A DNA stretch of 13,751 nucleotides from Caryophanales bacterium UBA6769 (GCA_002453275.1 DKGN01000141.1:1-13751), one strand, 5' to 3'; positions 1 through 6,578 are shown, counted from the stretch's first letter. Numbers and translations: made by a program. The notes: generated by a model not told the origin, from the sequence alone.

Positions 1-20
1 TCACTCTTCTATTCAATCGA

Positions 21-485
21 TTAAAAACACTGAAACGATTGAATTCTGTTTAAGTCGATGCCGAAATAGACCCATCGGAAGCGACTCCATCTAAATCCGG
101 CGACGGAATTTCGACCGACAAATGTTGGGTAGAACCAGAAAGAATTTCTTCTATTTAACCACACGTACGTAAACCGAAAGAGACATCCTCTGATTGCCCC
201 TGGGTCGACTGCGAACGTTTGGAATTGTGGCTGTTGGGGTGTGAATGACGGAGGTGGAGTCGTTGGTACTCCAGCTTGCCCGCCACCGGGTCCTCCACCA
301 GGAAATGGACCAGAGCTAGGCGGTCTGCCGGGTCCTCCGCCTGGAGGTGGACCGGGCGGTCTTCCTGGTCCGCCACCAGGAAATTGTCCTCCATGGGATG
401 GGCCGCTACCTGGAAATAGAGGATTGAATACATTCGATAACCATTGCCTTTCCTCATTATCATACGGATAGTCGTAATAATCCAT
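21..485 (-). CDS. Pro/Gly-rich protein with conserved aromatic C-terminal domain
   Basis: Predicted 154-residue protein of unknown function. Residues 1-24 are acidic and tyrosine-rich (MDYYDYPYDNEERQW). Residues 25-80 are low-complexity Pro/Gly repeats built on PGGGPGRPP. Residues 97-154 form a compact Trp/Phe/Arg-rich domain (CLFRFTYVWL, FWFYPTFVGR, AGFRW, FRWVYFGIDL, ending FQCF), a pattern I associate with uncharacterised Bacillus proteins, some probably tied to the spore surface. There is no signal peptide or membrane helix. The start at 485 is chosen because AGGAAGGAG lies eight bases or so before it; the frame stays open 23 codons further upstream (to 554) but without a good ribosome binding site. 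A sigma-K-like promoter candidate lies just upstream. A coat or exosporium role is inference from composition and promoter only. Confidence 0.75.
   Translation of the reverse strand: MDYYDYPYDNEERQWLSNVFNPLFPGSGPSHGGQFPGGGPGRPPGPPPGGGPGRPPSSGPFPGGGPGGGQAGVPTTPPPSFTPQQPQFQTFAVDPGAIRGCLFRFTYVWLNRRNSFWFYPTFVGRNSVAGFRWSRFRWVYFGIDLNRIQSFQCF
276..392 (-). repeat. Imperfect tandem Pro/Gly-coding repeats
   Basis: This GC-rich stretch encodes residues 32-70 of the Pro/Gly-rich protein and repeats units reading GGTCCxCCxCCxGG on the plus strand. At protein level it is PGGGPGRPP, PPGGGPGRPP, FPGGGPGGG. Its base composition is much richer in GC than the surrounding AT-rich sequence. Repeat number is likely to vary between strains. 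Confidence 0.7.
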
Positions 486-518
486 CGTTACATCTCCTTC
501 CTGAAAATTACCTCCCTT

Positions 519-546
519 TACCATATGGTCATTTGCCACAATGTGT
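519..546 (-). promoter_or_regulatory. Candidate sigma-K-type promoter of the Pro/Gly-rich gene
   Basis: On the minus strand CATATGGTA (527 to 519) fits the mother-cell sigma-K -10 pattern CATANNNTA. The dinucleotide AC lies 17 bases upstream (546-545), fitting the short sigma-K -35. A transcript would start near 512 and lead to the ribosome binding site before 485. The motif is short and could occur by chance. Confidence 0.35.
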
Positions 547-661
547 ATGGGCACCGTCCCAAAAAAACGAATGACATTTGCTTGCTTACATGCTCTCCTT
601 TTTCGAAAATAGGTTAAATTAAAAGGTTAGAAGCTAATTGGGTTAGTGGTAAAATATAATC

Positions 662-689
662 TTGACATTGTGTTCTTAATAAATAGACT
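662..689 (+). promoter_or_regulatory. Candidate sigma-A promoter of the GNAT/membrane-protein operon
   Basis: A perfect TTGACA (662-667) is followed after 16 bases by TAGACT (684-689), four of six matches to TATAAT. It points at the GNAT gene and gives a leader of about 110 bases that contains two inverted repeats. Confidence 0.5.
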
Positions 690-699
690 AAATACGACA

Positions 700-730
700 A
701 AATGTGGAATAATATGTACTATCCACATTT
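700..730. repeat. 9-bp perfect inverted repeat in the GNAT leader
   Basis: AAATGTGGA (700-708) and TCCACATTT (722-730) are perfect complements separated by 13 bases. The repeat lies about ten bases after the candidate -10 box, so it could be an operator or an RNA hairpin. On the plus strand no T-tract follows, so it is not a normal terminator for that strand. Confidence 0.5.
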
Positions 731-758
731 GCAACTCCGGTCTTTAATTTTGAGGGAG

Positions 759-795
759 TGAGTGACACCGATTTGCCAAGTGTTAACTTCACTCA
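759..795 (+). other. Leader hairpin next to the GNAT ribosome binding site
   Basis: TGAGTGA (759-765) pairs with TCACTCA (789-795), and the inner CAC/GTG (766-768 and 780-782) can continue the stem across a bulge. The stem ends four bases before AGGAG (799-803), so folding could influence translation start of the downstream gene. The pairing is visible in sequence; function is inferred. Confidence 0.35.
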
Positions 796-809
796 GATAG
801 GAGCCAATG

Positions 810-1352
810 ATGAACATTGAACACCATAAGACACTAACGAATGAGCAGTATCTTGAAGATATTTGGGAGCTATTATGTCGGTATGATCACGCGTTCATAC
901 CTCCATTATCTGCGCGTGAAAATACGTATCAGAGTAATTTGTCAGGTGGCAGTCCTACCAATGTAAAACCGAAAAAGTATTTTGAGATGCTTAAGGAGCA
1001 GTCATTCCTCGTTGCTTTAGTTCAAGATCGAGTTGTCGGGTTCATGTCGTATCGACCGCGGTATGTTTGTCAGGATCTCGAGGATGGAATTGAAACGACT
1101 TACGTTACAACGATTATTGTGGAAGAGGAGCAGCGGGGGCAGGGGATTACGACGTCTTTTTATAAGCAAATATTTGCTTTGATTGATGAACATGAGACGG
1201 TTACGACTCGTACATGGTCGACAAATCATGACCACATTCGCGTCTTGATGAAATTAGGCTTTGAGTTAGTGAAGACAATTGATGATTCCCGAGGTGAAGG
1301 AATTGACACAGTGTATTTCCGAAAAATAGTGAAAGGAGGCCCCCATTCGTAA
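810..1352 (+). CDS. GNAT-family N-acetyltransferase
   Basis: Predicted GCN5-related acetyltransferase that would move an acetyl group from acetyl-CoA to an amine; the substrate is unknown. The acetyl-CoA pyrophosphate loop is clear as VEEEQRGQGITTSFY (about residues 104-118, the Q/RxxGxG/A motif), preceded by the strand TTYVTTIIV and followed by the motif B segment VLMKLGFELV. Length (180 residues) is normal for a single GNAT domain. Tandem ATG codons lie at 807 and 810; AGGAG at 799-803 is six bases from the second and only three from the first, so 810 is preferred. The stop codon overlaps the start of the next gene (TAATG), so the two are translationally coupled and probably work in one process. 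The partner is a membrane protein, so a tailoring or self-protection role is conceivable but unproven. Confidence 0.88.
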   Translation: MNIEHHKTLTNEQYLEDIWELLCRYDHAFIPPLSARENTYQSNLSGGSPTNVKPKKYFEMLKEQSFLVALVQDRVVGFMSYRPRYVCQDLEDGIETTYVTTIIVEEEQRGQGITTSFYKQIFALIDEHETVTTRTWSTNHDHIRVLMKLGFELVKTIDDSRGEGIDTVYFRKIVKGGPHS

Positions 1353-2242
1353 TGGAAAGAAACTTGTCTCTTTGGTCAAAGTTAAAAGCCTATCGGCTTG
1401 ATAATAATGTGTATGTGTTAATGATGCTCTTTGGTAGCGTTCTAATTTCATTTTCTGTCTACGTGCTGCCATTTTTTAGAGAGATTAAATTCGTTCCAGA
1501 AATTGCTTTGGCGTGTGGTACGTCTTTGTTAGCGACTATTTTTGTCGTTTTAACTGATGTGTATGTTAAATATCAAAATCATAAAAATGATCAGTTTCTT
1601 GAAGGTGTACATGAGTTTGGGATTAGTAATCTTCATTTTAATAAACAGAGATTGCTAGAAGATTTATTAGTAGATTGTGAGAGAGAGGTATGGGTGTCAG
1701 GGTATCGGTTAATTTTGACGAGCAATATTAGCGATTATTTGGCGAAAGTCGCTAAGCAAGGTGCGAGTATTAAAATTTTGATCTCTCCGCCATGGAAGGA
1801 AGGCTTCAAGTCGGTGTATGGGGTCAATGATAAAGTGTTGGACAATTATTTCAAAGTCTTTCAAGCGATTGCAAGGGCATGCACTAACGTAGAAAGCAGC
1901 TGTGAGATTCGTTTCACTAATAAGCCTATATTTAACGACACATATAAGATTGATGCACACCTTATCACCGGCCCCTATATGCATAACCGAGATGAAGAGC
2001 ACCGTCGGATAACGGCGAATGACTTTTTTACATATGAGTTGATTAGAAGAAGTCGACTTTATAAACTAGTAGAAACTGAATTTATAACGTTATGGGAAGA
2101 GTCGGAGGAGACTCTCGTCTGGAGTAAATTTAAGCAGGTTGCGGAAGATTTTATTCACAAGGATTTACGTGAAAGTGAGAAGATTGAATTAATGCAAAGT
2201 GCTTGCTCGCTCATAGAACATAGCGGCGGTTCAACGGCATAA
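1352..2242 (+). CDS. Two-helix membrane protein with PLD-like cytoplasmic domain
   Basis: Predicted 296-residue inner membrane protein. Two hydrophobic segments (about residues 20-42 and 49-72) form a hairpin with both ends probably cytoplasmic. Residues 80-260 form a soluble domain. Within it, VWVSGYRLILTS (113-124) followed by a helix and GASIKILISPPW (137-148) resembles the strand-helix-strand start of phospholipase-D-like domains. The classical HxKxxxxD motif is not present; H203, H211 and D224 in the segment HLITGPYMHNRDEEHRRITANDF are the only candidates for a diverged second half. It may therefore bind rather than cleave nucleotides or phospholipids. GAAAGGAGG precedes the start and the start overlaps the GNAT stop codon. 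I do not recognise a named family; the PLD-like reading is moderate to low in confidence. Confidence 0.8.
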   Translation: MERNLSLWSKLKAYRLDNNVYVLMMLFGSVLISFSVYVLPFFREIKFVPEIALACGTSLLATIFVVLTDVYVKYQNHKNDQFLEGVHEFGISNLHFNKQRLLEDLLVDCEREVWVSGYRLILTSNISDYLAKVAKQGASIKILISPPWKEGFKSVYGVNDKVLDNYFKVFQAIARACTNVESSCEIRFTNKPIFNDTYKIDAHLITGPYMHNRDEEHRRITANDFFTYELIRRSRLYKLVETEFITLWEESEETLVWSKFKQVAEDFIHKDLRESEKIELMQSACSLIEHSGGSTA

Positions 2243-2298
2243 GAAGTTGGAAAGCTTTTTACTTACGATATCTTTACATATTTTATTAAACTACTTTT

Positions 2299-2332
2299 AA
2301 GACTTGGCTTGATTAGCCATGTCTTATTTTTT
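2299..2332 (+). terminator. Rho-independent terminator of the GNAT/membrane-protein operon
   Basis: AAGACTTGGCT (2299-2309) pairs with AGCCATGTCTT (2315-2325) with one internal mismatch and a five-base loop, followed by ATTTTTT. It lies 57 bases after the stop of the membrane protein and separates that operon from the DUF3298 gene. Confidence 0.85.
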
Positions 2333-2351
2333 ATGCTCTGTCCTTTTTTCC

Positions 2352-2415
2352 TTACCTAGATCGGTGCTGATTTGTACGATAGCACACTCGCCTTTTTCGA
2401 GAATAGACTAGGTAA
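2352..2415 (+). promoter_or_regulatory. Possible three-way-junction leader RNA before the DUF3298 gene
   Basis: TTACCTAG (2352-2359) is a perfect 8-bp complement of CTAGGTAA (2408-2415). Between them are two further hairpins, GTGCT/AGCAC (2364-2368 and 2381-2385) and CTCG/CGAG (2387-2390 and 2398-2401). The whole could fold into a closed three-way junction whose last strand ends just before the ribosome binding site TAAGGAG. I match it to no known riboswitch; a cruciform operator in DNA is an alternative. Confidence 0.35.
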
Positions 2416-2438
2416 AAAGAGGTAAGGAGCTGGAAGGT

Positions 2439-3059
2439 ATGGCTATTTCATTTCCGGTAGATATTCGAACGCTTAAAATTAGCAGCGGTCCAAAGATAAA
2501 CGTTTATTATCCGCAAGTCGCTCATTTGAAAAATGTAAGGCTGCAACGAATGATAAATCAAGCGATCGTCAATCAAACTCAGCAGTTAATAGACGAACAG
2601 GTTGGGGAGATGCCGACAGAAGTAGAAGAGATGGTTGGCTCTTATGAAATAAAGAATAATCAGCGTAACGTGTTAAGTTTGTCGTTATCAAATTATACTT
2701 ATCACCACCATGCGGCTCATGGGATGACGTTCATTAAGTCATTAACGTTTGATTTGGAAAAAGGCAAACAGTGTACACTAAGAGACTTGTTTAAGCCTGG
2801 AAGCAATTACGTTCAGCGCTTGTCAGCTTTGATTCATGAACAAATTAAGCAACGTCAGATTCAGACTTTAGGTGACTTTACGACGATTCGCCCTGATCAA
2901 GATTTTTATATTGCGGATAAAACACTTGTTGTTTATTTTCAGCTTTACGAAATTACGCCGTATGTTTTTGGGTTTCCGATGTTTCCAATCTCAGTTTATG
3001 ACTTACAAGATATAATTAATGAGGATGGCCCTCTTGGACGATTGGCGGAAAATCGTTAG
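2439..3059 (+). CDS. DUF4163/DUF3298 domain protein, no signal sequence
   Basis: Predicted 206-residue protein. Residues 8-85 match the DUF4163 type (KINVYYPQVAHLKN, then a helix and SYEIKNNQRNVLSLSLSNYTY) and residues 90-190 the DUF3298 type (HHHAAHGMTFIKSLTFDLEKGKQ, LRDLFKPG, IRPDQDFYIADKTLVVYFQLYEITPYVFG). The same pair forms the extracellular lysozyme-sensing part of the anti-sigma factor RsiV and is found in the peptidoglycan deacetylase PdaC. Here there is no signal peptide, membrane helix or catalytic domain, so the protein looks cytoplasmic or exported in an unusual way. AAGGAG lies upstream of the ATG. It is preceded by a structured leader and followed after 75 bases by a membrane-anchored protein. 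Its binding partner is unknown. Confidence 0.85.
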   Translation: MAISFPVDIRTLKISSGPKINVYYPQVAHLKNVRLQRMINQAIVNQTQQLIDEQVGEMPTEVEEMVGSYEIKNNQRNVLSLSLSNYTYHHHAAHGMTFIKSLTFDLEKGKQCTLRDLFKPGSNYVQRLSALIHEQIKQRQIQTLGDFTTIRPDQDFYIADKTLVVYFQLYEITPYVFGFPMFPISVYDLQDIINEDGPLGRLAENR

Positions 3060-3134
3060 TTACTCATCGTTTCTCCTAAAAAATATGGTAAAATATAACG
3101 TATTAAAAACAGGCTGAACCATAGGGGGAAATAA

Positions 3135-3983
3135 GTGAGAAAACTTTGGGTCATCGTGTTACTCATCGGTGTAGTCGGTGCGGGCTGGTGGATGATTGCT
3201 GGAGCAAAGGACAGAGATGATCCGCTGAATCAATTCGATGCTTTCGTTTACAGTGAGAACGGAATCCTTTATTCCTTTGAGCTGACGAGTAAAAAGGGAA
3301 AGGTGAAAGGGACCTTTCACAAACGAGAAATAATCGAAGACGATAGGGGAGAGCCAGTTTTAGAAGATAATGAATTCCCTTTGATTGGAGAGGCAACAGA
3401 AGAAGCTACTTATGAATTTCATGTTGACGAGGATGGAAGTATGGTAACGTATCATGCCACTTTTTCCAATGAAACTCTTTTCGTGAAGCGGGAGGGAGAG
3501 GAAGAGAGCCTTCCGTATAAACCCGTAGATGAAAAGGAACTTGATGAGTATGTCAAGACGATCCAAGCGGAATTGCAAGTGGCCAATGAGGAATTGGAGA
3601 ATAAAGAATACGAACGATTAAATAAATTTTTCAGTGAGTTTACTAGTGTATATGGGTATCTTTATGCTGAGGAGGACGTGCCGTTCCAGTTGTTCATGGA
3701 GGTTGACGAAGCTAATTTCGAAGGGGATGTCACCGTATCCCTGCTTATGATGGATGATAGTGGTGATCGTTATGAAGAAAGAGAATACGAGCTAAATGGA
3801 ATAACAGATGGACATATATTGGAATTATATACGATCGTTGACGGCAAGGAAGTGAAGCTGGAAGGCAACTTCCACGGAGATGCTTCCAGCTTTGATTTAT
3901 CGTTTTGGACGACCGATAAATTATTGACGTTCCACGCGGTAACGGAGCAGGAGTTCAATCATTCACGACAAACCCCTCGTTAA
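3135..3983 (+). CDS. Membrane-anchored acidic protein of unknown function
   Basis: Predicted 282-residue protein starting with GTG behind AGGGGGAA. Residues 4-23 form a single hydrophobic helix after RK, an uncleaved signal anchor that would place the rest outside the membrane. The remainder is very acidic and beta-rich, with a helical, probably coiled segment at about 131-170 rich in Glu and Lys. The parts before (45-120) and after (183-271) this segment share a loose pattern (GxV strand, DD-G turn, a leucine-glycine strand, then strands ending in LTFHA or TLFVK), suggesting an internal duplication. I do not recognise a family. The upstream gap holds AT-rich sequence with TAAAAT and TATAAC but no convincing -35 box, so co-transcription with the DUF3298 gene is possible. 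No T-tract terminator follows. Confidence 0.8.
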   Translation: MRKLWVIVLLIGVVGAGWWMIAGAKDRDDPLNQFDAFVYSENGILYSFELTSKKGKVKGTFHKREIIEDDRGEPVLEDNEFPLIGEATEEATYEFHVDEDGSMVTYHATFSNETLFVKREGEEESLPYKPVDEKELDEYVKTIQAELQVANEELENKEYERLNKFFSEFTSVYGYLYAEEDVPFQLFMEVDEANFEGDVTVSLLMMDDSGDRYEEREYELNGITDGHILELYTIVDGKEVKLEGNFHGDASSFDLSFWTTDKLLTFHAVTEQEFNHSRQTPR

Positions 3984-4048
3984 AGTGTACTGAGCTGTGT
4001 GTAATCTCTACGAAGGGGTCAGCTGGCCTAGGGTAGTGTGAAATGAAC

Positions 4049-5005
4049 CTAAGCCAATTGATTCTGGTTGGCCACGTTTCGTTTATGCCAACGTTTGCCG
4101 TGTACTTTCTGGTACGACCAGGCGAGGGAAGGGATGGGTCCGCGGTCGTGAAGCCAATACTTATCGGGAATCGCTTGTTGTGGCGTCGTTCTGCCGATTG
4201 TAATGTCTCCCATGACGATGCCCTGTCCTTCGTGGCGATCGCGAAGGGCAACGGTGTTACCTGCACCGTCAACGATCATTGAGCCTGCTTCGTAATGGCC
4301 CTTGTAATTCATTGGCATCCATGGCAATGGACATTCGATTTCACCGACGTGTGCCGCATGGATGATCGGGGCACCGACATACGTGGCGAAAGTGCGCACA
4401 GACTCAAGTGCAGTATGTTCATTTTTTTCTTCCCACCGCTCAGTTACCGATTGTGGTACTAACGGACTTGATGGCACGCTCCACCAGCAGCTTCCTCCGA
4501 CGATGACGTCCACTTTTTCACGTAATCTTCTTGCGGTTTGCGAGCGCATGAACTCCCAACATAATGAGACACCGACTGTTTGTTCATCCGTCTCTATGAT
4601 GCCGTCATCTGTGCCGCCAACGTAAAAGCAGTTTTCCCACATCGTTGGAATGTCTTTGTCATGGCGTCCTATCATCCCATCGGGAGACGCAAGGTAAAAC
4701 GCATTCCGAACAATTTGATCCTCATCTCTGACAATAAATGAGCCTCCGACATAAGCATTGTGACGCTTTGCTAAATCAAGTAAAAGTTGATATGCTTCCC
4801 CATTCGGCATCTGAATGGCCTCGGCGATTCGGGGATTAAAGGCCATACCCGTTGTGAAAAATTCAGGGATGATGATCCACTTTGCCCCTTTTTCTCCGGC
4901 TTCGTTTGCCATGTTTTCACAAGCGGTCAAGTTGGCATGCAGGTCACCAATTTTAGGTTCCAACTGAATCGCAGCGACTTTCACTTTGCTTTGCTCATTT
5001 GTCAT
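4049..5005 (-). CDS. Carbon-nitrogen hydrolase (nitrilase superfamily)
   Basis: Predicted 318-residue cytoplasmic amidase-type enzyme hydrolysing a C-N bond in an amide, carbamoyl compound or possibly a nitrile. The nitrilase-superfamily triad is complete: E48 in IIPEFFTTG, K117 in GRHDKDIP, and C149 in VGVSLCWEFMR. The start AAIQLEPKIGDLHANL is typical of the fold. The length fits the family, with a C-terminal tail of about 40 residues (PDKYWLHDRGPIP onward) outside the core. AAGGAG precedes the ATG. It has its own promoter with a palindrome inside the spacer, and the taurine operon upstream ends in a terminator, so it is a single-gene unit. CWE around the cysteine is more like the aliphatic amidase and N-carbamoyl hydrolase branches, but the substrate cannot be read from sequence. 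Confidence 0.9.
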   Translation of the reverse strand: MTNEQSKVKVAAIQLEPKIGDLHANLTACENMANEAGEKGAKWIIIPEFFTTGMAFNPRIAEAIQMPNGEAYQLLLDLAKRHNAYVGGSFIVRDEDQIVRNAFYLASPDGMIGRHDKDIPTMWENCFYVGGTDDGIIETDEQTVGVSLCWEFMRSQTARRLREKVDVIVGGSCWWSVPSSPLVPQSVTERWEEKNEHTALESVRTFATYVGAPIIHAAHVGEIECPLPWMPMNYKGHYEAGSMIVDGAGNTVALRDRHEGQGIVMGDITIGRTTPQQAIPDKYWLHDRGPIPSLAWSYQKVHGKRWHKRNVANQNQLA

Positions 5006-5047
5006 CGTTGTAGCTCCTTTTCTATTTATTGGATATTCTCTACTAAA

Positions 5048-5076
5048 ATTGTAACGAATATCTTAACAATATTCAA
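5048..5076 (-). promoter_or_regulatory. Candidate sigma-A promoter of the carbon-nitrogen hydrolase
   Basis: On the minus strand TTGAAT (5076-5071) and TACAAT (5053-5048) are separated by exactly 17 bases, about 40 bases upstream of the start codon. The palindrome GAATAT-N7-ATATTC lies across the -35 box and spacer, a position typical of a repressor site. Confidence 0.5.
5056..5074. promoter_or_regulatory. Palindrome inside the hydrolase promoter (possible operator)
   Basis: GAATATCTTAACAATATTC is a 6+7+6 perfect inverted repeat lying between and over the promoter boxes. No regulator gene is adjacent. AT-rich palindromes are common, so this is a candidate only. Confidence 0.3.
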
Positions 5077-5180
5077 TTAAATCAAATAATTTAGATTTAT
5101 AGGATTATTATGGTTTCCATAGCCTTTTGAACATCTTCGATATTGCGAGGGATGAATTAAGAGAACTAGAAGCATATTAA

Positions 5181-5230
5181 TAAAAAAGAACTGCCTGTAA
5201 TGATGTCGTTAAAACCATTGAGGGCAGTTC
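5181..5230 (-). terminator. Terminator of the tau operon
   Basis: On the minus strand GAACTGCC (5230-5223) pairs perfectly with GGCAGTTC (5195-5188), with an additional inner AATG/CATT stem (5219-5216 with 5202-5199), and is followed by TTTTTTA. It starts 13 bases after the aminotransferase stop codon. Confidence 0.9.
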
Positions 5231-5243
5231 AAATTTTCCTATG

Positions 5244-6578
5244 CTATTTATTAAACTTATTCAATACGGTTGCTAACGTATCGACTAAAAAACGTAAGTC
5301 TTCTTCTGTCGATACTAGGGGTGGATTCAAACGGATTGCGTTATCGTCCATAGCAAAATGAAGTCCTTTGTCCTCACAAGCTGATGCAATTTTAGACATG
5401 GTTTCATCACTTAGCGGTTCTTTCGTTTGTTTATCGTTCACAAGCTCAATTCCGTACAAAAATCCGATGCCACGCACATCTCCAACGATATTGAACGACT
5501 TTAATTCATGTAACTTACTCAAAACTGTTTGACTTAATTGGGCTACCTTAGTGACGAGCTGTTCTCTTTCAATAATCTCTATACTTTTTAAAGCGACGGC
5601 GCATCCGACTGGATGGGGGCCCATCGTTGAAAAGTGTTTAAAACGATTGCCTTTCCTATTGAATGTAGAATATATTTTTTCACTTACTGAGGTTGCTGCT
5701 AATGGGATATATGCACTTGCTAAACCTTTCGCTGTCGTAATGATATCTGGTTGAACCCCTTCAGAATGCATAAATCCAAACCATTTTCCTGTTTTACCAA
5801 AACCTGTAACAACCTCATCAACGATTAATAAGATGTTGTATTTTTTACAAATATCAAAAATAAGCTGCAAATATTCTGGTGAAGGGATGATGCAACCGCC
5901 AGCGAAAAGGACAGGTTCAATAAATATACCGGCAACGGTTTCGGGTCCCTCAAGTTGGATAACTTTTTCAATATGCTTTGCTACACTTTGTTCTGTGCTT
6001 TCCGTCTGTTGACCGAAAGGAGGACGGTAATCATAGGGCGGTAACACATGGATAAATCCGGGAGCTGTCATTCCAGGAAAATCTGATTTAAAAACGGGTG
6101 TTGATGAAACGCCCTGGATGCCTAATGTACCTCCATGGTATCCGTTATAATGGGATATAAATTTATATTTGCCAGGGTTTCCAGTTTGAATGTGGTATTG
6201 TCTTGCTATTTTTAAAGCCACTTCGTTCGCCTCTGATCCACTTGTAGAGAAAAACGTCGTGTAGTCGCCTTGAAATAATTCACTTAGTTTTGCAGCTAGT
6301 TCGACTGCCGGCACTTGCAATTTAGCAGGTGTGAAGTAAGCTAGCTTTTTCATTTGTTCTGTTGCTGCTTCAATCAGTTCTTGTTGTCCATACCCTAAGT
6401 TTAAGCAACTATGCACAGATGTGGCCTCAAAGTATTTTTTTCCATCGATATCAATCGACCAAGCGCCTTCACCGTCAACTGCAATCTGTGGTCTTGATTC
6501 GTTATCAGCATCGCTTAAATCTTGCCATAAATGTTTATTTGCTTTTTCATACAGTTTTTCAATGTCCGTATTTATCAT
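5244..6578 (-). CDS. Class III aminotransferase, probably taurine:pyruvate aminotransferase
   Basis: Predicted 444-residue PLP enzyme of the omega-aminotransferase group. Visible landmarks are SGSEANE (113-119) for phosphate binding, HYNGYHGG (143-150) for ring stacking, IVDEVVTGFG (252-261) with D254 toward the pyridine nitrogen, TTAKGL with the PLP lysine K284, and STMGPHPVGCAVAL near 317-330. Length is normal. It is the last gene downstream of tauCBA on the same strand and ends at a terminator, so the likely substrate is taurine, giving sulfoacetaldehyde, with pyruvate or another oxo-acid as acceptor. The 117-base gap to tauA shows no terminator. AGGAAGGGG lies about 12 bases before the ATG. 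The class is certain; taurine specificity comes from context, and another omega-amine such as beta-alanine or hypotaurine is possible. Confidence 0.85.
   Translation of the reverse strand: MINTDIEKLYEKANKHLWQDLSDADNESRPQIAVDGEGAWSIDIDGKKYFEATSVHSCLNLGYGQQELIEAATEQMKKLAYFTPAKLQVPAVELAAKLSELFQGDYTTFFSTSGSEANEVALKIARQYHIQTGNPGKYKFISHYNGYHGGTLGIQGVSSTPVFKSDFPGMTAPGFIHVLPPYDYRPPFGQQTESTEQSVAKHIEKVIQLEGPETVAGIFIEPVLFAGGCIIPSPEYLQLIFDICKKYNILLIVDEVVTGFGKTGKWFGFMHSEGVQPDIITTAKGLASAYIPLAATSVSEKIYSTFNRKGNRFKHFSTMGPHPVGCAVALKSIEIIEREQLVTKVAQLSQTVLSKLHELKSFNIVGDVRGIGFLYGIELVNDKQTKEPLSDETMSKIASACEDKGLHFAMDDNAIRLNPPLVSTEEDLRFLVDTLATVLNKFNK

Noticed and set aside
276..392. CRISPR-like repeats
   Set aside because: The repeats are short, imperfect, in frame and without unique spacers; they encode the Pro/Gly segment.
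241..471. Plus-strand Pro/Gly-rich open frame
   Set aside because: Antisense shadow of the GC-rich Pro/Gly repeats; Pro and Gly codons are complementary so both strands give similar protein. No ribosome binding site, and the minus-strand gene has a conserved C-terminal domain.
4025..4055. Stem GGCCTAGG/CCTAAGCC between the convergent genes as a terminator
   Set aside because: One mismatch, a 15-base loop and no T-tract on either strand.
4362..4625. Plus-strand frames opposite the nitrilase-family gene
   Set aside because: They lie fully inside a gene with an intact catalytic triad and good start, and show no recognisable protein features.
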